DNA of 62,000 bases from assembly GCA_009760855.2 (NCBI GenBank), contig WPIO01000076.1, positions 1 through 62,000 of the forward strand, given 5' to 3'. Of the stretch, positions 11,207 to 23,150 are shown in pieces. Under the pieces are notes generated by a model, which searched no databases, was not told the origin of the DNA, and was given only the letters and a program-made list of their open reading frames with translations. This DNA is from Cristatella mucedo. Taxonomy: Eukaryota; Bryozoa; Phylactolaemata; Cristatellidae. The number at the start of each line of letters is the position of its first letter. The first letter of the stretch is position 1. The translations under genes and the position numbers were made by a program.

Positions 11207-11390
11207 CAGTGGCTCTCGACCTGTGGGTCTCGAGCCCTTTTGGCGTCAAGCGACCGTTTTAGGAGGTCGACGAAGACTATGGCAAAACGCATTTTTACAT
11301 TTTCCATACAACAATTTCATGGTTGGTGGTCACCACGACATGAGAAACTGTGTTAAAGGGTCGTGGCATTAGGAAGGTTGAGAACTACTG
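11207..11390. mobile_element. SPIN-like non-autonomous hAT element, left copy
   Basis: This 184-bp element begins cagtggctctcgacctgtgg and ends ggttgagaactactg, giving imperfect terminal inverted repeats. Internal strings such as catggttggtggtcacca, aaagggtcgtggcatt and aggaaggttgagaac closely match the termini of the SPIN (Space Invader) hAT family as I recall it. That family is known for horizontal transfer among tetrapods and some invertebrates. No transposase is present, so it is a MITE-like deletion derivative. The 8-bp flanks (gaatgatg and atgtagaa) do not match, so the target duplication has decayed or the ends are slightly misplaced. Its partner is 45,693-45,876. Confidence 0.75.
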
Positions 11391-11949
11391 ATGTAGAACA
11401 TTTCCTAATAATAAGGATGGCTATTAAAATGTAAGCACAAGTAATATTTTCAATCTTGTCTCGGGTAATACGTGAAAAGAATGTACTGCCAATAAAGCGA
11501 CGTTTAAGCTCTGCACGACAGTGTTCCAAGAATTCCGCTTGAGGCTACAGATTGATTTTTCTACACGTTAACCGATTACGGGAGTAATAACGTAGACAAG
11601 ACTAACGTGTGCATTATGGCAAGTATGTATCTGGTGCCTATCCTAGTTTTTAGTAAGACTTCTACAAGCTGCATTCTCAAGGTAAGCGACCGTGTCTCCG
11701 ATACTCGGAAGCATTATTGATTTACACGGCAGCATATTTACGGGGGTGGCTGCACTGGGATCAATGTCGCTGCTGCTAACTCTCAGTTTACAATACGTTA
11801 TAAGTTTGGTTTGTGAGACGTTTTGCCATGCAGGGATGATGTTTGATACATGCATGCAGCGAAAAGTTTAGTCCAAGAAAGATGTCTTCAAAAAAGTGTA
11901 ATTATATTTTGAAACTTCACATAGGCAATACACGTCAGGATGGCTCATC
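11391..11949. other. No recognisable feature
   Basis: This is arm-shared sequence (partner 45,141-45,692) with a 70-codon frame at 11,643-11,855 minus. No motif or start context supports a gene. Confidence 0.4.
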
Positions 11950-12135
11950 AAGCACTAGCATTTGCAAAACCCTCCACCTGGCTATCACGTGATACCGCCA
12001 CGGCTATTTTGACCTCCGGTTCGATAGCATTCGTTGTGGAAAGGACTTCACGACTTCTTCCCAGAAATGTTGCCCCAGGTACCGTCAAAACTGCTTCAAC
12101 CGCATAATCACAAGCCAAACCTCCGAAACTGATAG
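11950..12135 (-). repeat. Module M, copy 2 of 8
   Basis: This is a diverged copy on the minus strand, again downstream of a LINE-A 3' tail (12,236-12,510 minus). It shares the gtgatagccag and agaagtcgtgaag strings with copy 1. Confidence 0.65.
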
Positions 12136-12235
12136 CTTGCCAAAAAAAAAGTAATTTAGATACTGAGAAATCAATGTGGTAAAAGAAACGGAAGAACAAA
12201 GTCAAATGCAATTTCGACCTTGGCATGAAGTTGTG

Positions 12236-12510
12236 CCATCATAATAATAATAGTTCATCCGATAAAGCGACGTCAGGAAACGTAGGCTCTTATGATTTGC
12301 TTTACAGTTACTGCAAACGAAACACGATCGAATCAGTTGTGGTAGCATTCTCAAGAAAAATCAAGAATAATATGGTTAGAGGTGACGCCCAGCGGGTTAG
12401 CATGCAAGTGTTGTTAGTAGAAGTATGCAACAGTGTCAGCGAGCGTAAGCCCGTAAAGGACGAATCTCAGGGACAGACTAAATCCTGTGATAAATGGATG
12501 CATTTAATAT
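12236..12510 (-). mobile_element. LINE-A 3' UTR remnant
   Basis: The minus strand carries the LINE-A 3' UTR, ending in taaagc...gctttatc and an (att)n tail at 12,236. No coding part remains. Its partner is 44,560-44,835. Confidence 0.75.
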
Positions 12511-14274
12511 CAAAATATATGCAAAATAGAATCAAATTTAGTAATTGTGATTAGCATATAGGCTTTTGAAATTTCTGTACTTTGTTGTTAACGAATGCAG
12601 GCATCGTGAGCCAGTTGGAAACAATCACTGCAGTTGCTCCGAGGTATACATTTCAGGCTAGAAACAGAGGTACTCTCTAAATTTCCGTATCAGTACGTAC
12701 TTAAAACTGAAATTATGAAGGCCTTAATGTGTTACAACAAAATTTCTCATAAATTGTGAGGCATCAATACTTTCAATTAGCATGAAAGATGTATCTATTT
12801 AATTGCTGAAACAAGAAAAAAATTAGTTCGTTGGTTCACACTTCAATGATTTTTAGATAACTGACAATAATTTGTTTAACAAGTAGTTGCCCGATTATCT
12901 GAGAAAGTTCCACTTCACCATTTAAAAGCCTGATAAAAGACACGTATAACTGGAATGAACTATACTAAAATGAATGCCCAGTCAGCAGATCCATAATTTG
13001 CATTGACAGGCTGCATTGGCCGACTCGAAGAATCAACTGTCACGACAAATTAAAAATCATCTATTCTTTATCCAGTCACTTTATTTTTTTTACGGACGCA
13101 TGTTTAAGTACTAAACAGTAGTTGTATACTGTTTGACTATATTGTCGTTTATATGCTAAACAGAGATAACGTTGGGTGCCCCTTTAGTACAGAAGTTGTC
13201 AGATGCTTGCAATGATTTGCTTGGAAAATGAAAATCCAAGAGGATGGGCTTACAATTATTATCAACGAATCCATTGAAGCTACTACAACCCTTAATTTAT
13301 ATTGAAGATTGAAACAGAAGATTCGCTACTCTATCTGCTTGGTCATGCATAAGAATATGGCGATAACAATTCTAAAATCAGGCATACGGAACTATGATCT
13401 ATCATAGGCACCTCTGACACTGTCTTTAAGGTTTCAAGATCGAAGCACACAGTGACACTATAGAGCAATGAAGTCAATCATCAGCTGACGTAAGAACCTC
13501 TTTAAGGTAGAGCAGACCACAATGACCTATAAATAGTAAGGTTGCTTCACAACTGACAATTTGATAAGCTGATGATCTCTGCTAGATCTGAATCGTCTTA
13601 CTTAATTAATAAAAACGTGTGGCAGAATAACCGTGATTTTACTCCTTGTATATTTTTAACTCGGCAAGCATGCTGAAGTCATTAGCTACATTCAATTCGA
13701 GGTCGGGCATGGGAATGGCAGCAGTCTGTTGCTATGAATGATTGTAGAAAACACAGACTACAACTAGGTTAATCTGCAATTAGTAGCAAAGCTGCAGACA
13801 TAAACAGTGAAATCCAACCTGGAAAGATTAGTTAATGCTTCCTTAATATATTTTGCTATCACTTTCCCATGGTAAAACTTCATCGTAGGACCGAGCGTGG
13901 TCCACTGCAAAATCTTGCTCTGAGCTACATACAAATGCCAAAACAAGGCCACCAGTATACAGTAGTATGGAGCCTTAGCTATTGTGGGTGTTTATTGTAT
14001 CCTGCCGTGACTAATTTTTACTTAATGACTCAAGTTCTACCATTTTTACTGACCAAATATAATTTTACAATCTAGTGGAATAGTTTTCTAAAGCTTCGTG
14101 TGCAAATCCACTGCTCGTATTTTATAAGCAGCATGTACTTGCCTTATTTCAACTATTAATACGACAGTGCCCCAGCTCTCAATCCCATTCGTGATTACTT
14201 CATGGCCTATTAATTTTAAAGTAATTGCGATCCTAAATTAATTTCTATTGAAGTACATATCATTATGAAAGTAA
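12511..14274. other. Unclassified; includes tract missing from right arm
   Basis: I find no gene. Positions about 13,108-14,776 are absent from the right arm. The stretch 13,010-14,150 has an older inverted relative at 37,916-38,837 that spans the 13,108 point, so the tract is ancestral here. Confidence 0.55.
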
Positions 14275-14545
14275 TAATGCGTTATCAAAGTGAAGTCAGA
14301 GAAACTTGTCTCTGTCTACGAGGCACTTTACATTTGCAGCAAATCAGACTCGCTTAAATTAGGCATACAGCGTTTCAACAAGCAGAACCTAGTTAGAGGT
14401 GAATTGCATAAGGTCAGTGTGCAAATCAGGTTAGTCGCCGAGTGCAGTGTGTCAGCACTTAGATGCCTACAAAAAGTGAAGATCATGGACCGAGTAAATG
14501 CTGTGGTTAGGAGATCGCTTCAATTAGCCAAATTAAGTTCAGCTT
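14275..14545 (-). mobile_element. LINE-A 3' UTR remnant
   Basis: The minus strand shows LINE-A 3' UTR landmarks (tgctgcaaatgtaaagtgcc near 14,325-14,344) with only a weak tail. It lies in the tract missing from the right arm. Confidence 0.6.
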
Positions 14546-15829
14546 TACAGGCTAACCCAACTTGGCTGTTCTAGCAGCTAGCCTCCTGCCAATCAGCTGA
14601 GACCGCCGAAAGGGCGAGGCTTCTTCAATGCAACATCCGCTTGAGTTTCCTAGCTCGGTTGGTTTGTAATGCTATCGACATACTTTTTGAGAGGGGCTGA
14701 GCAGCAGTGTTTCAGCATCAGCTAAGGCCTAGAAAAAACCTCTCAAGTCTGGAAGCCTCAAAGACAAGAGTTAAAAACGGAATCACAGCTTGATTATGAC
14801 CAATTTATTTATCCGAGCTTCTAAATTTGAATGCTGCTTACCATTCCTATATACACAGCTGGTTCCCTAAAATTACAATTGATAAAATCTTCTCACCAAT
14901 GCTTCAAGGTTCATAACCTTTCACGTCTACTCTGCTAGGAAAATGCAAAAGCTTTTTTTAATTAAAAAACACACGAGACACATGACGTCTTATTCTAGAG
15001 AAGGAATTAACAGTATTACATAAAAAAGAAACATGCAAAAAGCTCCAATAATAGCTAGCTTGCTAACTTTAGTTGTCTCCTTGCAGAAGAAGGAATACCG
15101 TTGAGTTCTTAGTTAGGCAATACGATATTGTAGTTCAGGTTGACCTTTACCCCAATGCAAAACAGATGTGTTTACTACCTAGCTTACAAGAAAGGGCCCA
15201 AAAGATTGCCAATAAGATGAATTTTATAAGATGCTTATTACTTTCAGTCTTGTCTATGGCTACATCAGTTTATGACCGTCCAAACAGAATAGACGCATGG
15301 AAATCGCACGACACCTAATGAGCAAGGTTATATGATATAATGTTAAGTCTACTGACCACAAATGGAATTGTAAACACTGCATCTGTTGCTAGTGAACCGA
15401 TTTTACCAGATTAATAGATAAGCTGCATACAATCTCTACCATTACATCAAACGTGTCAAATGAGTTCGCTTGAGAAGCACGGGTCACAGTACATTCAACT
15501 GTCGCGTGGTACTTACTTATGGTCGATCATATTTTGTAGACGTGCTTTACTTGCAACGTGATTAGGGTATTTTCTACATTCCACCAAATGTTTAAAATCC
15601 ACTGTTCAACAAGAATTTTCAAATGCAGATAAGCGTACTTTTTTCCAATAATAAAAGCAAATATTTTTTTATCGTTTTTTTCTGCTATAAGGATGATTTT
15701 CTATCAGTATAACTAATACAGCTTAACCCCTAGCACATTTAAATCTTACACATGTCCCCGTTTAACCGTTACAGTATGCTCTTTACAAAGGGTAGTAGCG
15801 AAAACCAAAACCAGCATATAAAAGATTAG
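14546..15829. other. No recognisable gene
   Basis: This is A+T-rich arm sequence; an 81-codon frame at 15,073-15,318 shows no domain. The right-arm partner carries a 358-bp insertion opposite about 15,128. Confidence 0.45.
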
Positions 15830-17964
15830 GACCTACTGTCAATAGACAGGAATATGAAGACTACTATAGGTCGCCGGAATCAATCCAAGCAGAGGCGAAG
15901 CCTAGCTTCTATAACGATATTGTTAAATCACAGATGCACAATCCAAAAATGCTGATGTCGACGATCAACCGTCTTCTCAACCGCTTTCGGATTAGCTGCT
16001 AACCTGATGATTCTTGTGATGATTCAGCCGATCGCTTCACTCGATTCTTTGGGCAGAAGATAGACGGCATCAAGGATTCCATCCCTGCGACGACAGTATC
16101 CCCCCTAAAATTGTTGTTCCCCGATTCCTGAATGCACCCCGATGTCTATATTTCAGCAGTTCACTAGTGATCTCGTACTGAAGTTCATATCCAAATCCAA
16201 AAAGAAAGCAAGTTCTCAGGACCCTATTCCCACTGTCCTGCTCCTACGTTGTATTGATCTGCTGCTGCCATGCATGACTCACATCATTAATATTTCACGA
16301 GCCTCAGGTCATATCCCAGCAATTATCTAAAAAAGCTATTGTCAGGCCACTTCTCGCGAAATCAACACTAGACCTAGAGACATTGAGCAACTGTGGCACG
16401 GTCTCCCTTTTACCATGCCTATTAAATACACTGGAACAGGTTGTGGTGGACCACCTGAACACATATATTAAAACTTCAAACCTGGCAAGTAAGTTCCAGT
16501 CTGGCTTCAGAGCTAATTACTCCACAGAATCAGCAATGCTTAGGCAGCACAATGACCTACCAAGAAAAGGAAATGTAGGTAGAGTGTTCCTGCTTATTTT
16601 GCTTGATCTTTCGGCAGTGTTTGATGCTATCGATCTTAAAGTTCTTCTAGAGCGCCTCTAATATCGCCTTAGCGTCACTGGCTATGCTCTGCAAACGTTC
16701 AGGTCCTATCTTTGTAGAAGTCTCCAGAGTATTGACGTGGATGAACAAAGATATTCCGAGGTACATCTTCAATATGGGTTACCTCAGGGCTCTGTGCTAG
16801 GTACGGTTCCTTTCACGGTTAATACTCTCCCATGTGTGATGCGATTGCCCTGAACAATCTAGGCTTTCACTTCTATAGAGGTGAAGCTCAGTTGGACTTT
16901 TTCTTTTCTCCCTCCCAGCTTTGAGCACCGCGAATTTGCTCAGCTAACTTGCAGCATGTATTGTTGACAACCGGACATGGATAGTGGCAAATTTCCTAAA
17001 ACTAAACGATTATAAAACTGACTTGCTAGGTATTGGCAAACCCAGTGTGATTCAGAAATTAAAAAGCCTGAAGCTCAAAATTGGCTCTGACAGCATATCT
17101 CCTGTTAAATCAGCTCGAAATCTTATTGTCATGTTCCAAAGCGACCTCTCACTAAACGACCACATCAGCACCACAGTCAAGTCGGTCTACTTTGAACTAC
17201 ATAACATTGTTAAAATTCAGGCTTCTTCAGATAAGGTTACCACGTCTAAGATGGTCTATGCATTTATGACATCCCGTCTTGACTTATGTAACTCATTGCT
17301 TTCTGGCCTACGGGCATATGCAATCAAGCAATTACAGCTAGTGTGAAACTAATCAGCTAGACTTTTCTTAAGTTTGCTTCCCCGTTGCCTCATCGTTCCC
17401 ATTCTCACCGACCTGAGATGGCTACTAGTCAAGCAACGGATCGACATCGAGGTTTTGTCGCTCACTTTTAGGCCACCTCTTTCTTTGGCTCCAGCTAATC
17501 GCTGCGATCCACTGCCCCACCAGGCCATGCGTCATTACCACCTGCTTTTCGGATACTAACAGTATACCGATTCCTCATGCAAACTTTAAATCCATTGTAG
17601 ACCTTGAATTACGTTCGTATGCTCCTAAAGCCTGAACCACCCATCCCCCCCGACTTGCATGAGAATATATCCTGGCTTGAACACATTAAAAAAGAACGTA
17701 AAACACATTTATTTGGGACAGCATTCAGTGGGCCCCTGTGATTTGTCCTTTACGTGCTTATGCTTGCTGACACTGTGCATGCTACTACTAACCACATGTG
17801 CATGCAAACCCTGTGCACGTCAACCCTAATCATGTTATTCGTGTCGTTTATCAAGCATGATTATACTCACCTTTCAATCGTGTTTCTCTTTGCAGCAAAC
17901 GTAAAGCACAAAGAAAGAGACTAGGTTCTCTGAGGGTGCTTTATCGAGTGCATCGTTATTATTA
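15830..17964 (+). mobile_element. LINE-A retrotransposon (dead), copy A1
   Basis: This is a CR1/L2-group non-LTR element, 5'-truncated with no endonuclease domain. In order it shows a pre-RT linker (15,850-16,010), an RT entry segment at 16,142-16,330 with D-P-I-P-T-V, and S-G-F-R-A-N then L-D-L-S-A-V-F-D-A-I-D (motif A) at 16,500-16,640. N-F-L-K-L-N and T-S-R-L-D-L-C-N-S-L-L lie at 16,984-17,346. The 3' end has stem-loop arms at 17,902-17,909 and 17,936-17,943 and an att tail at 17,964. The catalytic Y-A-D-D is replaced by Y-R-G-E at 16,874-16,885, and stops interrupt the frame. The same lesion is present in the copies at 31.6 and 41.5 kb. Confidence 0.85.
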
Positions 17965-18059
17965 AGAAACCCTCAGCAAAGAAGTGCAATTTCAATTTCG
18001 AAGCTCAATGTAAGCAACACCATGTGACGACGAAAATGATTTAAGAAGTACCAGCTTTG

Positions 18060-18262
18060 CCAAATTCAACTCTCGGCTATCGCCTGATTCAGCCATTAGA
18101 AATTTGATAGCTTGCTGATGGAAACTGATTAGGATAACGGCCTCACGACTTCTTCCAGAAGCGATGTGTCAGGTACCATGAGCTCTGCCTCCAGGGCATG
18201 TTCACAAGCCCCACCCAACGGCCACACACCAGCTTCATACTCATAGTAGTCAGAAGAGCTGC
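18060..18262 (-). repeat. Module M, copy 3 of 8
   Basis: This minus-strand copy is followed upstream (18,265-18,395) by a LINE-A 3' UTR fragment on the same strand. It shares ggtaccatgagctctgcctc-type sequence with the copies at 32.9 and 40.2 kb. Confidence 0.65.
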
Positions 18263-18745
18263 CCGTTTGAAGCTTAGATGCCAATGTCATCGTGGCACTG
18301 CTCACTAACAGGGTACCATGCAGTGCTACCGTGTCAGCAAGCATAACCACATAAACAACGAATCGCATGGACAAACTAAATCCAGTGGTATATTGATTAG
18401 TTTATACATACAATAGATAGAGAATAGATTAAACGTTTATAATTGCGATAAGAGCATCAGCTTTTGAAATTTCTGTACTTTGTTTTTAATGAGTGTAGGC
18501 ACTAATATCCAGTTGGAAAAAGTCACTGAACTGACCCCGAAATATTGATTTTTCATAAAAAAACACTAGTGCCCTCTAAATTTCAGTATTGCAATGCAAA
18601 TTAAACTAAACTTATGAAGGGAGCATAGTATTATAGCTTAACGTTTCTTGCTATTTTATGTGTCAATACTTTCAGTTCGCATTAAATGAGTCTTTGAAAT
18701 CGCCGAACCCAGAAAACTTACTTCAGGGGTTTATTTCTAAGCGGT

Positions 18746-19425
18746 AATAATAATAATAATAATAACGTTACAAATGACAAAGCCCCCTTAGAGAACTCAA
18801 TATCTTTTGATCCACATTTGCAGCTAAGTAAACGGGATCGAATGATGAGTGGAACTATCTTTCTTGTTGATCGACATCAACAGCATGGTTACGGGTGACG
18901 TGTACAGGATCAGCATACCAGTGTGGTTATTGGTAAAATTCAACAGAGTCAGCATGTATAAGCTAATAAAAGACAAATCACAGGGACCCTCTAAATTAAT
19001 TCAGAAATAGCTGCGCTTTTAATTCCCTATTAATGTGGTGAAGTAAGGGTATGTCGAGACGTAAATCAGGAGGGAGTTTCAGGCTAGGAAAGAGTATGAC
19101 TTTAATGCGTGGTCTCCAAGTGATTTAAGGTTCGTACGATGTATAGGCAAACAGTTTCCGTAAAAGCGAGTGTGGTACGATGCTTGACCTGGCAATAGAG
19201 GAGATCTGGCGGGTAGGCCGGAGGCAAATAACTAAGGAAACTAAAAGCGAGCTGAAAAACCTCAAATCGATCCGTGCCTTGACTAGAAGGTAGTGCATAT
19301 CGGTGAGAAGTAGTGGGATGAGGCAACTGAGACGCTCACGAGAGGCGAGTCTAGCTGTAGAGTTTTGCACCAGCTGTGAGTGCCTGATTGCATGTGCTGT
19401 AGACAAGCAAGCAGTGAGTTACACA
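18746..19425 (-). mobile_element. LINE-A C-terminal remnant, copy A1b
   Basis: The 3' end is an (aat)n tail at 18,746-18,766. The minus strand encodes the LINE C-terminus with V-Q-N-S-T-A-R-L-A and L-L-V-K-A-R-I-D-L-R-F near 19,125-19,406, in broken frames. It is tail to tail with copy A1. Partners lie at 33,498-34,180 and 38,985-39,656. Confidence 0.75.
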
Positions 19426-22400
19426 GTAATAATAACATCTCTTCCAATAACTTGATAAACAAGACAAAGCCAAACGAACTGAGCAAATTCCACTTTAGCT
19501 TTAAGAAGCCAAATGAACGAAGCTCATTATTTAACTGGACACTAGTAAAAGGTATCCTTTATCAAAAGAGGCTTGACCAAGGCCATATCCACTTGAGATT
19601 CGTTGATTGGTTGGTTCGTAGAGCGATCGACTAACATTTTTTTCGCACAGGTGCGTCGGCACTTAAAAGTGCAAATGTACGAGCTTGAAAACGCAAGTGT
19701 GAGCGAAGCTTAGGTATAAATTCTTGTACATCACTTGTCTTCTTGGGTGGCTATTCAATTTGAGAAATATAGCAAACTAAATTATAAAGTTGTGGCTTGT
19801 CCATGGACCAATAAAACCTTAAGTTGCTTTGTACATGCATCGCAAGGTCACAACATACAAAAACATAAACCCAATTTCAGGCTGAACAATCGGCCAGGGT
19901 AAGCATGCAATCGATTGTCCACACAAATGTAACCAGCCGTGGCGTCTACCTTATACTTGTCCAGCCGATCTTTCCCAGAAGTACATCGGTCATGCAACCC
20001 GTTTATCGTCACACCAGATGTTCAGTTGTGCACCAAACTATCGACCGATGTTCATAACAAATAGGATTAGCTAAGGCCCTACACGAACACGAATTCATTT
20101 TTGAAAATGAACCAAGAATTTCATTTCATTTATAAACTAGTGTAAGAAATTCATCAGGTATTCATGTTACTACATAATTCAGTATTGTATCAGTGATTGT
20201 GCCTGCTAAGATTTGTCTATTACGTAACCACTAATTTAGTAAGTTACTTCCTGATCACCTCAGGAGAGCTTAAACAATCAGTCTATAATCACAGAGTGCT
20301 CATGCTGGTTGGTTTTATAAACATGCTAGCCCCACTGTTGTAATACTACCTTTGTAATGTTATCGTTACGAAGTCAAAGCTGGCACGAGTCAAGTTATCT
20401 ACGAGGGTTAAATATGCGGAGCACATTATGGATTTTATATTGATGCATTTTATAGGTTTCTATCTTTCGAATAATTTTGTATATCGCTGAGTACGAAGGC
20501 AGTTTAATCGATCTCATTAGACCAGCTTGTCTTAGTGTTTTTAATGCAGATTTGAATATTCTTATTTGTGCAATCACCTGATAGATCGAGCTCGTGTGCA
20601 TGAGTGCTAACTGATAAGGGACTTTCTGTAAGGTCACCTGGTCTTGTACTTAATATCATGAGCTTCAAAAAATATGGCTTATCTAATAATTATAGCATAT
20701 CAGAATGAAGTGAGAGCCAGGTTGTTCGTTGGCGCATAAAACACATTACACAATTTCGAAAGCAAAATTACATGGGTACAATCGGCTGAGATATAACTGC
20801 TGTCGAAGGCTAACCGGTGTTGGATAAAATCATCTGGAGTATTTGCAAGGCAGCTTTGTAAATCCTTACACAGGTTTAGGAGGTAGGGTTGCAGCGAGCA
20901 GCTGCTCAAAACTTCTTATTAAGCAAGAAATACCTTGGGCTAGAATTGGTTGTGGTTAGGTATTTCTTAAATGGCAGCTCTGTCACTAAGCCAACTGGGT
21001 CGGGTCATTGGAGCCACCTGTTTGATTTTAAGCACGACTAATTTAGACTTACAATGTAGCCGAATATTGTATGACATATGAATTTATATTACCCATATGA
21101 AAGGTAGCTGCAGGTCTCACTAGGCATATTAAACAAGTTTGATGGGTACTAACGATGCTTCTACTAATGTCTCTGCTAATTTGCCATTCGTAGTTGGCGA
21201 AAAGGATACATGCCCTTCTCAAACTGAAGTAAGGTGCACTATTTTTGCAGTCTTCAGCACCAACAAAAACGATAGGTCGTTAATGTAATCCCATTTTTTT
21301 TCAAAGTTATAGTAAGCACTGCACACTTGCAGGCAACTTAAACAAAAGTATGCATCAATGTCATATAAATACCTGCCTGTGATGAGATAATTGTGTACAC
21401 CGTATAGATAGTTAAGCAATGAAAGTCAAAATAAAATGTTGTTATATTACTTTTTCAATAGCTTGTGAGAAGCTTTATTAAATTGTTTGTGCACCAAGAA
21501 TTAAATAAAGTGTTTGTTTTTGAAAGATTAATGCTCGCTGCAGAGTGGGACCTATTATTGCGACATGAAAGTATGACACCTAAGTAAAATATACTTTGTA
21601 TTTACTGAGGATACTCGCACTAATCATTCGATTTTGCTTCCTTTGCAGCAAATGTAAGGAGCTTGAAGAAAGTGAGTTCAGTGAATTAGCGTTATTACGT
21701 GTAGTTTTAATATCGGCAATTTTTTTAGAACCTTTAATTTTCCTTACGACACTTTTAATCTAGGGAAGAAGGAGCAAGGATTAAGGTTTGATATTTGGAG
21801 ATTAGGTTCGTGATAAGATCGAACTGAAATTACTGTTATTACCGTAGTGTAATAAGAAAACTCCAAAAACTATATTACTGGACTACTATAAGAGTACAGA
21901 CTATGCTAAGAAATACTATTCTGTTTGAACCAATAATTCCACAATAGAAGAGGAGATCAAATTGGCTCTACAAAACCAGTTCGTGGGGGCAGTACGATAG
22001 TAAGCAAACCATGATCCATCCACTGCCGACTAAAAGGCTGGTCTTCCGAAAGGCCTTGTTGCCGATGCTTTTAGCTTATGTTGTGAAAGGGGCTTCGTGA
22101 TTAGGCGCGTTTTTCAAATGAAAGACGTTTCGCATAGCCATCATAAAACTCTCGGAAATTATGCTTTAATGCTACCGAATAATGTATTTTTAACCATATT
22201 CATACTTTCCTCCAGGAGTTACGCCAGTAAAATAACTATTTTGGTAAGTTTCAGTAATATACTAAAATATGTGCTTCATCTGACGAAAGATATATACACA
22301 TATAATATAAACACACATACAAACACTTACACACACACACAAATATATTTGATTATACACATTGTCTAATTGAACTGGTATATGTCCTAAATTGACAGCT

Positions 22401-22429
22401 GCAAGTAAATCGCACTTGGTTCGGCCGTA
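19426..22429. other. Mostly unrecognised; one LINE-A tail
   Basis: This 3-kb stretch holds no supported gene. A LINE-A 3' tail fragment lies at about 21,628-21,700 (plus). A short ca-rich microsatellite is at 22,302-22,345. All of it recurs at 34,181-37,179, so its short open frames are duplicated DNA and not evidence of coding. Confidence 0.5.
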
Positions 22430-23150
22430 GCGAGTCCGTTGGTTTTATCCTCACTAAATATAAGACATTCGATGCCATCAATATATGGACGTCGTGAGTC
22501 CATGCAGCCAGGAGCTCATGGAATTCGACTTGCTGGAAGGCTAGGAGGAATCACAGCAAATATGCAGCTGAGTGCCATCTGCATAGACATGCAACTCTTC
22601 CTTGTGCCTGGCAAGTACTTCCGCGATAAGGACATTAAACCATTACAAGACCAGGACAAAGCACGTTCCCCTAGGTACCTAATGGTTCAGAGATTCCTCG
22701 GAGGATCTTTGTCTATTTATATCAGTAGAGTGTCCCACTGGGATAATATAATTACAACAATTCGTTAGCATAGCTCCCTAAGACTACTTAACTTTATGCA
22801 GGGCCTTCACGTATGCCGCGGGGCTCAAAACCACGTCCTCGGTCAAACCTTCAGTTGAGCGAGTACATTAACCACTTGCTTAAAACAAAAAGGACGTAGA
22901 ACCTGCACCGTTGCAGTGTAGTGTCAGTGACGATCAAAATAGATGACAGCTGCTCGCATAGGACTGGCTGATTGATATTATCAAAACCTGCCGGACGATC
23001 GATCAAACAAAGCAGAGATCCTGTGTACTTAAGCCTGCATTTGTAAGAAGGTCGAGTTCATCTGGTCTGAAACAGCTTGCTTATGGTTAATATTGAGTTT
23101 GATTACAAAAAAACTTGTTTCCCGGAAGAGAAGATCATGTACAATAAATT
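22430..23150 (-). mobile_element. LINE-C reverse-transcriptase remnant
   Basis: On the minus strand, motif A reads L-I-D-R-P-A-G-F-D-N-I-N near 22,964-22,999. The catalytic motif C reads H-V-Y-A-D-G-T-Q-L near 22,563-22,590. The order and spacing fit a CR1/L2-group RT, but the wording differs from LINE-A and LINE-B, so I treat it as a third family. It is dead (Y-A-D-G plus stops). A 109-codon plus-strand frame here is only its antisense. Confidence 0.65.

Larger units (their letters stand above)
16113..22827 (+). repeat. Segmental duplication, copy 1 (direct)
   Basis: This 6.7-kb segment recurs in the same orientation at 30,855-37,577 with about 2-3% differences in stretches compared by eye. 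It starts inside the coding part of a LINE-A copy and ends inside a LINE-C remnant, so its limits are not the ends of any one mobile element. Its first 3.4 kb also recurs inverted in the right arm, giving three copies of that part. Confidence 0.9.

Noticed and set aside
13107-14776. Insertion of a piggyBac-like element at TTAA
   Set aside because: TTAA-like bases occur at both edges, but there are no terminal inverted repeats and an older relative shows the tract is ancestral, so a right-arm deletion fits better.
15073-15318. 81-codon frame as a gene
   Set aside because: Its arm partner is interrupted by the 358-bp segment and no domain is visible.
22439-22768. 109-codon plus-strand frame as a host gene
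   Set aside because: The reverse strand carries reverse-transcriptase motifs; the frame is antisense to a LINE remnant and is simply copied at 37.2 kb.
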